In this document: in pieces, positions 9,526 through 20,501 of the stretch | Layout of the letters: each line of letters begins with the position of its first letter | Position numbering within the stretch: position 1 is the stretch's first letter | NCBI GenBank assembly: GCA_032878915.1 | Contig: JAVQMG010000126.1 | Location: 27,341,501 to 27,405,500, forward strand | DNA: 64,000 nt | Source: Castanopsis chinensis | Lineage: Eukaryota; Streptophyta; Magnoliopsida; Fagales; Fagaceae | Direction: 5' to 3' | Notes under the pieces: generated by a model | What the model saw: only the letters and a program-made list of their open reading frames with translations | Database searches by the model: none | What the model was told of the DNA's origin: nothing | Position numbers and translations under genes: made by a program

Positions 9526-10271
9526 GTGTTAGACGATCTCATTTGAGCAGGTTTTACTTGAATGAGTTCAGAAGGCTCGTCTACACCCTGAGAGAGATTT
9601 CCACTCTTTGGTAACCCTTCAATGCCTCGTTACTTGGGGACTTGGTCCTGAGCCTTATTCTGAAGCCACAGCCCACGAGCGTACAGTCCGACTTCGAGTG
9701 ATCTTTTTTTATTTTTTTATTTATTTTATTTCTTGAAATGATTCTAATAGATTTCTCTGCAGGAATGGCTACCATGAAGGAGAATAAGGGGAAGGAGATA
9801 ATGGACGAGGATGTAGGGCCAGAGGTTCAGCCTCAACCTTGTCCTGTCCTTGAGGAATCCCAACCTCGTCCTTCCACTAGGGATAAAAGGAAGAGCTTGT
9901 CCCTTGGAGTTGATTTAGGGAATCTTCCAAGCAGGCATAAGGAAAAAAGGGCTAAGCGTAGGTCATCCAAAGCTAAGGACGCTCAAACCTAGGATGATCA
10001 ACTCTAACCTTTCCTCGTCCCCTAAGGTCATTCTATCCAAATTCTAGATGTTGATTCTGAACCTAAGGATCCCCCGTCTGTGTAGATCTCATCCAAAGTT
10101 GCCCCTCCTTCCTCGACCCAACCTTCTCAACAAGTACCTCAAAACCTTCTTTCCAATGAGAACTTGGCTTGGGAAAGGTTTGAGAAGGTCGTGACGGACG
10201 AGGACGTAACGGCATGCTATGACATGTCCTTAAAGGATTTTGAACGTTCTGGTGTTCATGACCTTTTTAAG

Positions 10272-10353
10272 GTATGTCTTGTTCATATTATGTATGTCTA
10301 GTCTTGTCAGTTATGTATATGTACATGTTATAATGAAATTTTAACTAGTGCAG
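10272..10353 (+). other. Intron in the antisense gene
   Basis: The donor is TTTAAG|GTATGT and the acceptor ACTAGTGCAG|GC. Joining the exons gives ...FERSGVHDLFK followed by AMSKFIAVSRQT in the same frame. The 82-bp length and A/T-rich interior are typical of plant introns. Confidence 0.75.
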
Positions 10354-10872
10354 GCAATGTCTAAGTTTATTGCCGTGTCCAGGCAGACAACTGACTTAGA
10401 CAAGACGAGGATTCTGCTGGAGAGGACGGTCCAAAAGGGGAAAGACGAGTCTAAGAGGTGGGCTGAGATGGCTGCCAAGGTTAAGGAGGATGCAAAGGAG
10501 TTGAAGAGCAACGTCGAGGAGTTAAAGACAAACGTCAAGGAGAAGGACGCTCGTCTTGAACTCCTCTAGAAGAAGAACGACGAGCTAAGCGCCATTCTTA
10601 CAAAGGCTAAGGAAGACACAGTTGCAGAGTTTGAGGCGTCCAATCAATTCACTAATCTATTGGACACCAACTATGCAGCTGGATTTGAAGATTTCAGGAT
10701 GGAAGCAGTGGAGAAGTTCCTTGAGATTGACTTCAGCCTTATTAAACTTAACCTTGGTGGAGCTGCTTCAAGCTCCCTTTTCCAGACGAGCTCAGAGGAC
10801 GTCAATGTTGGGGACAATGCCTCTACGAAGCCACCTCAGGATGACCCTAATGCTGACGCCTCTCCTGCTTGA

Positions 10873-11884
10873 AGACAAGATTATTAACTTGATCAAGTGT
10901 TTATTTTTATTTTTAATTTGTCCCTTTTTTTTAGGATCTTTATTAAAATGTATTTGGAAACAATTTTCTCGTCCAAAGCACTTTAGATAAACTTATTAAC
11001 AATTGCCTTTTAAGGCTTACTTTGTAAGGGTTTTTGGACGGTGGTCGTCTACCCGTTCTAAACTTTAATGAATGTCTATTTTCATCCATTATTTGTTATT
11101 GCATAGATGAGTTTACCCTCCGTGTCACTGCTATTATTAAGATTTGCATACTTTTTAAGTATTAAAGGGTCGTCCATATGCTTTTCGTATGGACAATGTT
11201 AGAAGTTCGTCCACATGCTTTCTTTATGGACAATGCTTGAGGTTTGTCCACACGTTTTTTGTGGATGACCTGTGTGCGCATGGACAATTCAAGATAGCAA
11301 TGATGGTCTTGTCAGACGTTTTTCTCATCCATAGTCTTGGTATTTGCCTTTTCTCAAAGACGCTTCTAGTGTTTGACTTGTCCTAGAATACCTGAGTGTC
11401 TTGGTCAGATGCTCGTCTATAGACTAGTGCTTCACTATATTGCCTTTTATGCCTTAACTTATTTTTTTCTTTACTTTATCCTCGTCTTGAGGAAAGTTTA
11501 TGAACGTTACATCCCTACGTCTAGGGATTTTCATTCGTCTTAGGGTTTTGTCCCCCTTGTGCGTATTATCATGGAAGTTAGATTTATGTATAAAATATAT
11601 TGAAAATCCAAACCATATCATTATGTAAACATTGTTCACAAATATGACACCTGTTTAGAAGCTAGTGCCTTACGAAAGTACTTAGGAAAATACTTAAAGA
11701 AAAATACATAATCTCGTCTTTCACAAACTTGTCTATAGACGGTGCAAAAGTTTAAAAACTAGTGCGCTTTTATTCTTAGTACACACCATACACCATAGTA
11801 GTAATAAAAACACAACAGTTAATACTAGTAAACACCATAGATGTGACCTCATCCATGTCTGTTACCTCGTCCAAGCTCATTATC
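10873..11884. other. Non-coding interior of the retrotransposon
   Basis: This stretch lies between the 3' end of the antisense gene and the truncated gag. It would hold both 3' ends in opposite directions. I see no coding frame; the pol genes expected here are absent. It contains the hairpin repeats at 11171-11265. Confidence 0.6.
11171..11265. repeat. Three tandem small hairpins (GTCCA...TGGAC)
   Basis: GTCCATATG...TATGGAC, GTCCACATG...TATGGAC and GTCCACACG...TGGATGAC follow each other with periods of about 36-40 bp. Each unit is itself an inverted repeat with 7-base arms, so the array could form three small stem-loops downstream of the antisense gene. Confidence 0.7.
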
Positions 11885-12760
11885 GCGTCCTCAGCATTCA
11901 TGAAATTCTGGGCCGAATGGACGAGTTCGGCCATGGTCTATGGCTCTTGCTCATAGAGCTTATGAATGAACAAATCAGAGTGAATCCCATTATGAAAGAC
12001 GGCCAACAGCAACTTGTCATCCATTGTCAGGGCCTCTCTGTTGAAACGGGTAATGAAGGACCATAAACTCTCATTCTCCCTTTGCTCAATAGTTAATAAA
12101 CTGGAAGAGGAACGCTTGTGGCGCTGTCCTCCAATGAAGTTATTAACAAACATCTTACTCAATTCTTCGAATGATCCAACAGAGTTCAGGGGTATTTTAT
12201 TGAGCCACACCCTCGTTGGTCCCTTAAGTGTGGTAGGGAATGCTCTGCACATAATCTCATTCGAAACCTCTTGTAGGTGCATGGTCGTCTTGAAGGCGGC
12301 GATGTGATCACACGGGTCACGGTTTCCATCATACGAATCCAAGGAAGGCATTTTGAATTTCGAGGGTAGGGGATGACTATTGATGGAAGTCGTGAAAGGG
12401 GAGTCAGTTCGGTGAATCAAGTCATCCACGGGGTTTGCCCGCCGCATATTCTCCTTCATTTCATCCATGGCTTTTCTTATCTGGTCCATTTCCCTCTCCA
12501 AGTGTGGCACCCTTCTTGAAGCAGTACCCCTTGTCTGATTCTCTGACTCAATGTTTTCTCCTCCACCCTCCTAACTCTGGGCTCGTCCTTCTGTGTGCTC
12601 TTCATGATGATGCCTCCTTAAATTGATTTCCCTGTTCAACTCCTGATTCTGGTGGGTCAATTCCGTCATAGCAGCAGCCATGGACTGCATGTGTTGAATG
12701 GAAGGCAGTCGCATAACAGGCGCTGACTGACGATCGCAGAAGGGATTACTAGATGCATCC
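11885..12760 (-). pseudogene. gag: Retrotransposon gag (broken, truncated)
   Basis: The longest open part (12510-11938, 190 residues) contains the gag signature of plant gypsy elements: PSLDSYDGNRDPCDHIAAF, then RAFPTTLKGPTRVWLN, FEELSKMFVNNF and ESLWSFITRFN, matching the Retrotrans_gag domain order. The same frame continues upstream through a Gln/Met-rich N-terminus to about 12760, interrupted by TAG near 12572. Downstream it passes TAG at 11940-11938, then reads AELVHSAQNFMNAEDAI, and homology ends near 11885. The zinc knuckle and everything 3' are missing. Gag would form the virus-like particle; this copy cannot. Confidence 0.85.
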
Positions 12761-12876
12761 CTACTCTCCTGGTGGCCTGGGCAGGTAGCATTTGATCTCG
12801 TTCAAACCATTCAGCCTTTTGTCTAGGAAAAGGCTAATCGTTGAAAACAATTAATCAAACGAAAAGAAAACGCTTT

Positions 12877-12894
12877 TCCCCACAGATGGCGCCA
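12877..12894 (-). other. Primer-binding site
   Basis: The minus strand reads TGGCGCCATCTGTGGGGA two bases after the LTR end. TGG complements the CCA tail of a tRNA, and the TGGCGCC start is usual in plant gypsy elements. I cannot name the primer tRNA with certainty. Confidence 0.75.
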
Positions 12895-12896
12895 AC

Positions 12897-13545
12897 TGAT
12901 AATGCGAAGAAAATCAATAGGCTGGATACTTTGAATTTGATTAGATTACCGGTTGTCTTGATGGTCTGAAAAAGAAATAAAGATGATCAAAAGTGACCGG
13001 GGTCGCCGGCCAAGAACCCTTTGATGGCAAAGTTAGTTTTCTCTCTATAATTTTGGAGTCCCCACTTCTTAGGAAAAAGTAAAAAGTACCTTTATCTGGT
13101 CTGAATGAGCATTTAAATAGTATCTTAAGAGCAGTTATCAGACTTGTAACCTCCCCTGAATTTAAGGAGGTGTAAGGGTTCAGGAGTTATATTTTCTCAC
13201 ACAACGGTTACTGGAAGTTATACGTGTGATACGGAGTTGTTGTATATATTTAGGAACTTTCCCAAGTGTCAAGGGTCGTCTAGGGATCCTCGTTCAGAGA
13301 TCCCCTAGCCGAGAGTCTTTCTTCCATGGAAGGTTGCCCATTTGTGGACGACCTTATTCAGATCGAGGTTGATGGCTCTTGGACAAGATAGTGGTTCTGT
13401 CAAACTCGACCATGTGAATCTCGTCCAAGCACCTTCCTACATGGACGAGATTACTTACGGACGAGGTTCTAACTTCACCTTCCTGGTTTTGTCTAGGACG
13501 ACCTCCATGGACGAAATTAGAGTTGGTAATAATCGTTCCCCATTA
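12897..13545 (-). repeat. 5' LTR (right, 649 bp)
   Basis: It runs from TGATAATGCG to CCCCATTA on the plus strand. Its terminal CA has mutated to TA. It lacks the 23 bases found in the left copy. As the 5' LTR of a minus-strand element it would have carried the active promoter. Confidence 0.9.
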
Positions 13546-13550
13546 GAAGT
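13546..13550. other. Right target-site duplication (GAAGT)
   Basis: Identical to 7573-7577, and adjoining the base after the right LTR. Confidence 0.85.
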
Positions 13551-15240
13551 TGTGGCAGACCTATATGTGAGTTGGTCATACTAATTTAGAAATGTTATAA
13601 AGTTATTGTGACATTTTGTTGAGACTCTAACTTTACTCAACTACAATTAGAATGATATTTATGTACAAGATCAAGCCTAAACTTCTCTAAATAGCCAATT
13701 ACAACAGATATAATTAATAGAAACTAAACAAACTCTAACGGCTATTGTCTCCACACTATAGACAAAACAACGTTGTGAAAAGACTTGTGAAGCCCGTTTA
13801 TAGGAGCAGATTAAGTTTAGATACAAAGTAGTTTAGAAAAAATCCCTCCAAACTACTAGGTGACAACATAATAAAGCTATATGCTTGGAGGATTGGTGCT
13901 TCAATTGTCCACAATGATGTTTCTAGACATAGTAGGCAAATTGCTAAACCACCTAATAATAAACAAATCAAAATTACAATATAAATGTGTCTATTTGAGA
14001 ATTACTTATTTTTTATAATTTATTTTTTTAATGTGAGACAAAAAAAACTAAAAACTAACTTATAATTGAAAAATTAAAAGTTTAATTATTTTAAATAAAG
14101 CTGAGATAAAAAGTAATGTAAAACCGACGAGAAGTACATAAAATAAACAAAATAAACTAGTTTATAATCATTCGGTAAAGACATACTACAAAAAGATTTG
14201 AACCCTGTGAAGGGTTGAATCTTGCTCGCTATCTTTAACAAAATCAATTGCCACCGATTTGCAGTTTTGCTGAAATGATTCACATATCTAGAGAGCCTTT
14301 ATGTGAATTTTAAATGCTTTTAATTAGATAGTTGCGGCCAGTGGCACCTATATCAATGAAAGAAGTATACATCTTTGACTGCTTTCTTTACTATGAAATT
14401 GCTTTTGTTTTGGTTTGTGGACTGCTTTTGTAACATGGAATGCTTTTGTTTTTGTTTGTGGGCACAACCCTAATCCCTACAATTTGATTTTTAGCTTAAA
14501 AGGACTGTTATTGGTCAAACAAATGATGAAGTCCTTGAGCCTATGATTTCGATGGTTCGATTTAAATGATCTCCTTTTAATCGTTGTTTAACATTCAAAA
14601 AGTGTTTCTTCATAGCCTTTCCCCTCATCAAATGGAAGTCATTATTGCAAAAGTTGTGTTCATTATTTCACTTCGGCTTGACGCATCTAGGTGGTCTCAT
14701 TAGGCTTTGTGCATTGAAGTCAAGAAAGCATCTCTAAGAATACTTTAAGGTTATATTGTATACTTTGATTCTTCCTGATTGATATTTATTTCAAAATCAT
14801 CTTTCTATTTTATAATTTTTATTTACATTTTTTCAAAATTGATCAAAAAATGTTTTTACTATCATCTAAGTAATTAAAAATACTGATGTAATAATTAAAA
14901 TTCATTCCACGGTTTCATATCATCGAAGTGAGCTATATTTCGTGAATTCTATTTTCTATATCAACATTTTGAAGTCTCAAATGATGGTAAGGATTCATTT
15001 CAAACATTTTAAAGTATAAGAATGGTTTTGAACATAGATTAAAGGCTGAGACTTTAATTAATATTTTCTCTATTAACATCACTAGTAAAAATTTCATTGC
15101 CAATACAGTGAGCTTCATTGATGTCACAACAACTATTGCAAGCTTTAACATGATAATATTAATTCTATACCTGAATCACCAAGAGCAATACAACTAGGTG
15201 GATGCTAATTGCTAAATTCATGATAGTATTCATTACAGGT
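13551..15240. other. Gene-free stretch
   Basis: AT-rich sequence with only short unconvincing frames. The first 40 bases join in frame to the ORF left of the retrotransposon (see 7047-7487). A T-rich segment with repeated TGCTTTTGTTT at 14380-14460 is the only visible pattern. Confidence 0.5.
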
Positions 15241-15267
15241 ATCACTGGTGGTTAATAGAAACAAATA

Positions 15268-15301
15268 GAAGAAGAAGAAGAAGAAGAAGAAGAAGAAGAA
15301 G
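15268..15301. repeat. (GAA)n microsatellite
   Basis: Eleven GAA units. A frame on the opposite strand reads as poly-Leu and is an artefact of the repeat. Confidence 0.95.
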
Positions 15302-15776
15302 CATGGTGACAGAGCAAACCCCACTAAAAAGAAACAAATAGCATGTGTTGCTACTTGTTAATGCAATCCAAGTGCAATGTATGTACATTGTACAATGTAG
15401 CAAAGGGTGAATGTGGTCCAAGCTCCCCAAACACTTAGCACCTTCATTTTAGACACTATCTAAATGTGTATAAGGATTTTTTAGAAAAATATCACACAAT
15501 GTCCTTAAAGAAGAACAACTTTAGTCTTTAGGGGTCCCTAGTCCCAACCTGCCAAATGATGGTCTAAACTTGTACTCCAACCCGACACACCCCTCAAGCT
15601 AGAGTGCTAAAAAGGCCGCTAAAAGAGACAGTAAGAAGCATCTCACACTTGGGATTGAGAGTCTTCATTCCCACTATGAGCTTTATGGGTCCCTTATATA
15701 CACCATGTGACCAACGGTCCAAAACAATTGTTTAAAATTTTATTCTCTTCCGGATTTATATAAATTCAATAACTAC

Positions 15777-15811
15777 AAAAAAAAAAAAAATAATAATAAT
15801 AATAATAATAA
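15777..15811. repeat. A-run followed by (TAA)n
   Basis: About 14 A then six TAA units, in an otherwise featureless stretch (15302-15890). That stretch contains a TATA-like CTTATATACACC near 15691 without an adjacent gene. Confidence 0.9.
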
Positions 15812-15890
15812 CTCATAGTTTATACCTTAGTTCTTCTGAATTCTCTTATTTTTAATTTTATCAACTAAAGTCTCAAATTTACTAAACTGT

Positions 15891-16009
15891 TTTAATTTGA
15901 AGCTCCTGTTGATCTCCGCTACATTAGACATTAATGGTGTAAAAAAAAGGATTTAATTTGAAGCCCCATCGATCTCCGATACATTAGACATTAACGGAGT
16001 AAAAAAAAG
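15891..16009. repeat. Tandem duplication, 2 x about 60 bp
   Basis: TTTAATTTGAAGC...GATCTCCG(C/A)TACATTAGACATTAA recurs at 15891 and 15952, each ending with GTGTAAAAAAAA or GAGTAAAAAAAA. Confidence 0.85.
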
Positions 16010-16122
16010 AGAATCGTCGATAAAATTTAGCGTTTCATTTAAATAACTAGCTTTGATTTTTGGTATAAACGATTTATTTTTACTTTCTTACTCTAGGTAA
16101 TGCTTTTATTCTATTCTATCTT

Positions 16123-16266
16123 TATTCAATAGCTATCCATTTGAATTATAGGCAATCCCTACGTGAATTTCAAAGTTTTATTAATGGTTGCTATTTTTAT
16201 TCAATAGTTATCAAATTGATTTACGAACAATCCCTATGTCAAATGCAAAATTTTATCAATGGTTTC
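16123..16266. repeat. Tandem duplication, 2 x about 70 bp (diverged)
   Basis: ATTCAATAGCTATC...CAATCCCTACGTGAATTTC and ATTCAATAGTTATC...CAATCCCTATGTCAAATGC, each followed by a TTTTAT(T/C)AATGGTT block. Confidence 0.7.
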
Positions 16267-16511
16267 CCACTTTTCTCTACTAAGCCACTTCGTTATTACT
16301 CATAACAATAGAGATAGATTGAAGTTTTAAATTGGAACGATTTTATAAGTTTGAGTCTATAATTAACAAACTTAAAAAATCTATGACCTAATATGAAAAA
16401 TCGTATAAAGTAAGGCTTCATTTTACAAACTTCTATAAAAAATTTTATAATAATTGTTGATGCGACTTATTGTGATCAGTAATGTAATAAAAGTGATGCT
16501 AGTAGTAAACT

Positions 16512-17066
16512 TAGGCCTGATCACGGGTCGAATTTGTGCTCAACCCGGAATCGACCTGACCAGATCGGGTGGTCAATATTTCAACTCGTTGCTTATCAGA
16601 GTGGTTGATTGGATCGGGCGGGTCAAAGCTTCCACAGTTATCGAGCGGATTGGCGGAGTTGATTATTTGGAAAACGGCGAGAATTCGGCCAAGAAAAGAT
16701 GAAAATGGCAGAACTTTGACATTTTTTTTTTTTTTGAAAAAAGGCAAAAATTCAACTAGATCTCGCTAGATTCAGTGAGATCTCGGCCATTTTAGGCAAG
16801 ACCTTGGCCAGATCTAGTGAAATCTTGCTCGATCTAGCCTAAATTTTCTTGAAAAAAATTCAAAAATCTCGCCAGATCTACACTTTATCGCCCGAAAAAT
16901 AAATAGGTCGGTCGGATTGGTTCCTAAGATTTAAGAGGAGAAGATCCGATATTCGACCGATTTAGCTTGGATTTTGGAGAATAAAATTCGTTGCCGATCG
17001 CCAAAGCAGTCGATTTGGTCAGCGATAGCAGGTGGGTCGATTCCAGCGGGTCCTTGGATAGCCCTA
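16512..17066. mobile_element. Non-autonomous hAT-like element (555 bp)
   Basis: The left end is TAGGCCTGATCACGGGTCG. The right end reverse-complements to TAGGGCTATCCAAGGACCCG; the ends share TAGG(C/G)CT and a GG..CG pattern. The flanks are AGTAAACT at 16504-16511 and AGTAAACT at 17067-17074, an exact 8-bp duplication. The interior is more GC-rich than the surroundings and repeats AGATCT(A/C) and CTAGATC-type words. Both-strand ORFs across 16454-16769 are short and look incidental. It is a different family from 4153-5098. Confidence 0.85.
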
Positions 17067-17074
17067 AGTAAACT

Positions 17075-20000
17075 TATATGAAAGTAACATTGTTCTAATC
17101 TTTTATAAGTTGTGTTTTATCCATATTAAGACACGAGGGAAATAATTTTTGCATTTCATAATTTCTCATAAGAAAAATGCTAAATGTTCAAATTAATTTT
17201 TTATGATTGATGAGATATTAATTTGTAAGGTTGTGTAAAGTCTGTAATATTAGTGTGCCTTTGGGAACTAATAAAAATTATAAATTATTTTACTATTTAA
17301 CTTCTTTTTGTTACTATTTATGAACTCTATTACACTTTTTAATACTATTTATAAGTTTCATTATACTATTTTAATTATTATTTTTTTTATCTACAATATT
17401 TTTAATAATAAATTTTTAATTTTAATAAAATAAACGGCGTTCAAACGTCACTTTCGAATGCATAAATCCTTGTCGAGGTGGATGACCAACCGGGGACCCA
17501 CAAACGCATGTCACACATTTTATATATATATATATATATATTTGTGGTGTGATTTTGAAGTTTTGTCTTCTTCTAATTAGACCCCTACAAGAATTTCTTC
17601 GTAGGGCAGTCGGTGAAGGACGGGGCCCACAAAACGGTTTTGTTCATAGGGAAGGTTTAGGGGTTTTTGGGAATCTTATTTTGTTGGGATAGGCCCACAC
17701 CGATGAAAATTTTGGTATTTAGTTATTTACCGAAAGAATTACAAGGTCCGGGCCCACCAATTTGTTGCGATAAGGAAGTTTTAAGAATCTCCTACGTGCC
17801 TTCATTGACTCTGAGGTATGCCTATATGGCCCTATGAGATAATTGGGCTTCACACTCATTAATTACTGAATTTAGTGTGATTTTTTAAATTGTTATAGGT
17901 CATCCATGAGTCTATGACTTCTCTCTCGTATAGCTCAATAAAAAACAGTTTAGAACAAAAATTATTAGGTATTTTTATATTATTACAGTTGACATCGTAT
18001 ATCAAATCAAAAGAAACTAATCATCTAATTTATAAATAATTTTTTTTACATCTTTTTAAATTTATATCACTATTTTATTAGGAGGTTTGTTTTTAAGATT
18101 CAATCAACAAGTGCCTTTAGGGTGTTTTTTAGTAAAATATTTTAAAAAAATATTTTTATTATTTTTATGAAATATATAAAAAATTATAAAAATATATTTC
18201 TTTTTTATAAAAAAATTTTAAAAATATTTCCTAAACATGTACCTGAATTTCTATTCAATAATTACTATTGACAAAGAATAGTTACCATTCCATGGGAATC
18301 GCATCATTCCATGCCCTACACAACATGTTGGAACAAAAATTTTACATCATCAGTATAACTATCAAAAGATTCCTTCCCTTTTGTTTTTCTTGCAAACTCA
18401 AATTACTAGTTCAATGTGTCACATTACTAGATTTTAATTGAAAAGACAAAAGCGTATCTTAGCAACTAGCATTATTTAAGAGGCACTATTGTATCTAGTA
18501 TTATCTAAAAGACAATCAATCAATGGTTTGATGATTGATAACTAGAAAGCGAAGGAAAATTGTTCTCTGAGTCAAGTGGTAATTCTCGTTTTCCCAGGGA
18601 AAAAGGGCTTTTTACAAATATAAAATACATATATTATTAAGCATATAGCCCCTTGATTAAAAATAAATAAATAAATAAACTATAAGGCAATAAAGCAATG
18701 TCAACGTCATATTCTAATATTGTATAATGCATAATTTTATGCCCCAAGAGACATCCGAATATCCATTAAGATTTTATAATCTTCGGATTAATAGTGGGTT
18801 AAGATATGTGGGGGTGACTATGTTTCCACCTTTTTCTTCTTGTGCTTAGGTAACCTCTCATTAAAAAATTTCATGCATGTAATTATTTTGCCCTTTATAT
18901 TTTCGGCTCCTTGGTCCCATTTAGCACGCCAAGCTAAATCCCAATGATTAATTTTTCAAACCTCTAGATCTAATATGGATTCATAAAAAGAAAGCATAAT
19001 TGCATACCAAATCATGAGGTTTGACCTTTCTTTTGAATTAAGTAAGTATCCCAAAGTTTTCTATTACATTGATGTTGATCCTACAAATTTAAAATTGTTG
19101 CAATTTTAATCTTTAAATAATTTCTTCACCTAAGTGTCCGTTTAACATTTTTTTTCTTCCTCAAATTTTAGCTTTTAATTTTTATGTATAACTTGTTAAA
19201 ACCTTTTTATTTTTTCAAAGTTTATATATACTTTAACACTCTCTTAGCAAAAATAATTAACAAAAAGCTAAATAAGTTGATATTAAACGCACACTAAAAC
19301 TAATAGAAAACAACATCATCTATACTTGAGATTATCAAGATTCTTGTAAATTAACCGGTTGACACTTTCTGATTTTTCTAAAATATACATTTATGGTTCA
19401 AATCCTCTTACCCAACTATTAATGTATTAAAAAAAAAAGGAAAAAAAAAAAAGACCACACTCAAGATCTATCTAAGTGTCAAAAGTTCCTTCATCTAAAT
19501 TGTAGAAGATATTTTGGCACTTAAAAATAGACTTATAATTGTGTATTAACAACGTGTATTAACAAAAAAAAAAATATAATGATATTGATAGAAGTTTCTA
19601 GCTAGCAAAGAGAAATATTAATTTTCTTTCATAAAAAGGAAGGAAATATTTAATAACTTTTAATTTGAAGTCTTTGTTAACTAGCTAAAGAGTGTAGCTA
19701 TGTAGCCTATGTTTGTTATTGTAAGGCAAACTTAAAAACCAGAGCTTTGCATAAAATAAGATCATTATTCACCCTCAGCTTCTTCCAATATAATTACTTT
19801 TTGGGCTAGAAGATTTACCTCTAGGTCAAACAACTGCTGATATGAACACTTTTCTTATGCTTTTATGATCATTATCACAATCTAATAATAACCCAATGTA
19901 TGATGGAATGTGCAAATTCTCAGGTTCTCAATCCGCGTGCATTAGGTACAACTTTTTGGGTAAAAAATAATTGCAAGTGTTACGAGAAACTAGCTGTTTG

Positions 20001-20343
20001 CTTCTGTGGCTAAAATGATGCAATGCAAAAGCAGCAAAAGTAGGGTAATAGAAATTCTTTTAGGACACACTATGCTCTGCTCTTGCTTGCTAAAGCAGGC
20101 GCCATAAGTAATAACTCACGAATATTCGATAAGTCTATCAGCAAGAAATTGTTCATCAAATTTTCCACACTCCTCTAAGTATATTTGTGTTGTAGTGGGT
20201 CCAATTAGAGAGAAATGATGATGCTAGGTAAGAAAGAATGCGGAAAAATCCAGTATCCTTAACAAACAAGTCTTACAAATTATCCAAAAAGTTATGAAGT
20301 CAGTTTCTAAGTCTTTTACAGTAAAAATGATAATTATAAGCTA
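17075..20343. other. Gene-free stretch
   Basis: I see no convincing gene. There is a (TA)n run at 17519-17541. A G/C-richer patch with recurring GGGCCCAC-type words lies at 17590-17800. A/T-rich self-complementary sequence lies at 18125-18235, and homopolymer A/T runs lie at 19425-19455 and 19560-19580. A possible MITE with CTTTGGGAAC near 17236 and GTTCAAACG near 17440 has ends too weak to claim. Confidence 0.45.
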
Positions 20344-20351
20344 GGAAGCAC

Positions 20352-20493
20352 CATGGTTTAAAAAACCGAATTAGACCGGTCGGTTTAACTAGTTCAATTG
20401 GGAATTATGTACTAATTCGGTCTGATAAAATGTCCAAAACCGAGAACTTGAGGTAAATCACGTTTTGCTTTCGGTTCGATTTTTAAAATCATG
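20352..20493. mobile_element. Small MITE (142 bp) with 8-bp duplication
   Basis: The left end is CATGGTTTAAAAAACCG. The right end reverse-complements to CATGATTTTAAAAATCG, a good inverted repeat. The flanks are GGAAGCAC (20344-20351) and GAAAGCAC (20494-20501), 7 of 8 identical. The interior has the self-complementary AGACCGGTCGGTTT motif. The duplication length suits the hAT superfamily. Confidence 0.78.
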
Positions 20494-20501
20494 GAAAGCA
20501 C

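Larger units (their letters stand above)
8620..10872 (+). pseudogene. Antisense intron-containing gene of the retrotransposon (decayed)
   Basis: The plus-strand frame starts MYEIDLSSSS at 8620. Order of parts: a Ser/Asp-rich N-terminus; a conserved globular stretch (about 8890-9450, with GGLRLPLNAFARELLSRLG and then QFNPNAW) that I recall from plant 'putative gypsy-type transposon' proteins (Transposase_28-like); a basic Lys/Arg-rich segment resembling a nuclear localisation signal (about 9880-9980); a heptad-like coiled coil (10354-10640); and an acidic tail ending DASPA at 10872. GT-AG introns are visible at 9451-9525 and 10272-10353, and probably at 9698-9762. Disabling changes include TAG at 8749, TAA at 9172, a frameshift near 9187, another near 9585, several stops between 9990 and 10085, and TAG at 10567. 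Function is unknown. The domain assignment is from memory, not a search. Confidence 0.7.
7578..13545 (-). mobile_element. Ty3/gypsy-type LTR retrotransposon lacking pol, with an antisense gene
   Basis: Two direct LTRs (7578-8249 and 12897-13545) bound the element, with matching GAAGT flanks. A primer-binding site abuts the right LTR and a polypurine tract abuts the left LTR, so the element is transcribed on the minus strand. In that direction it has a broken gag (about 12760-11885) and then no protease, reverse transcriptase, RNase H or integrase. The space where pol should be is occupied by a gene in the opposite (plus) direction (8620-10872). Antisense ORFs between pol and the 3' LTR are known from the Tat/Ogre branch of plant gypsy elements, and this layout fits a deleted member of that branch. 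LTR divergence (roughly 6-8 percent by eye plus a 23-bp deletion), internal stops and frameshifts indicate an old, dead copy. Confidence 0.88.

Noticed and set aside
11938..12626. Plus-strand ORFs opposite gag
   Set aside because: They mirror the conserved gag frame, which has clear domain motifs on the minus strand.
17230..17445. Possible MITE with CTTTGGGAAC and GTTCAAACG ends
   Set aside because: Terminal similarity covers too few bases and no flanking duplication could be placed.
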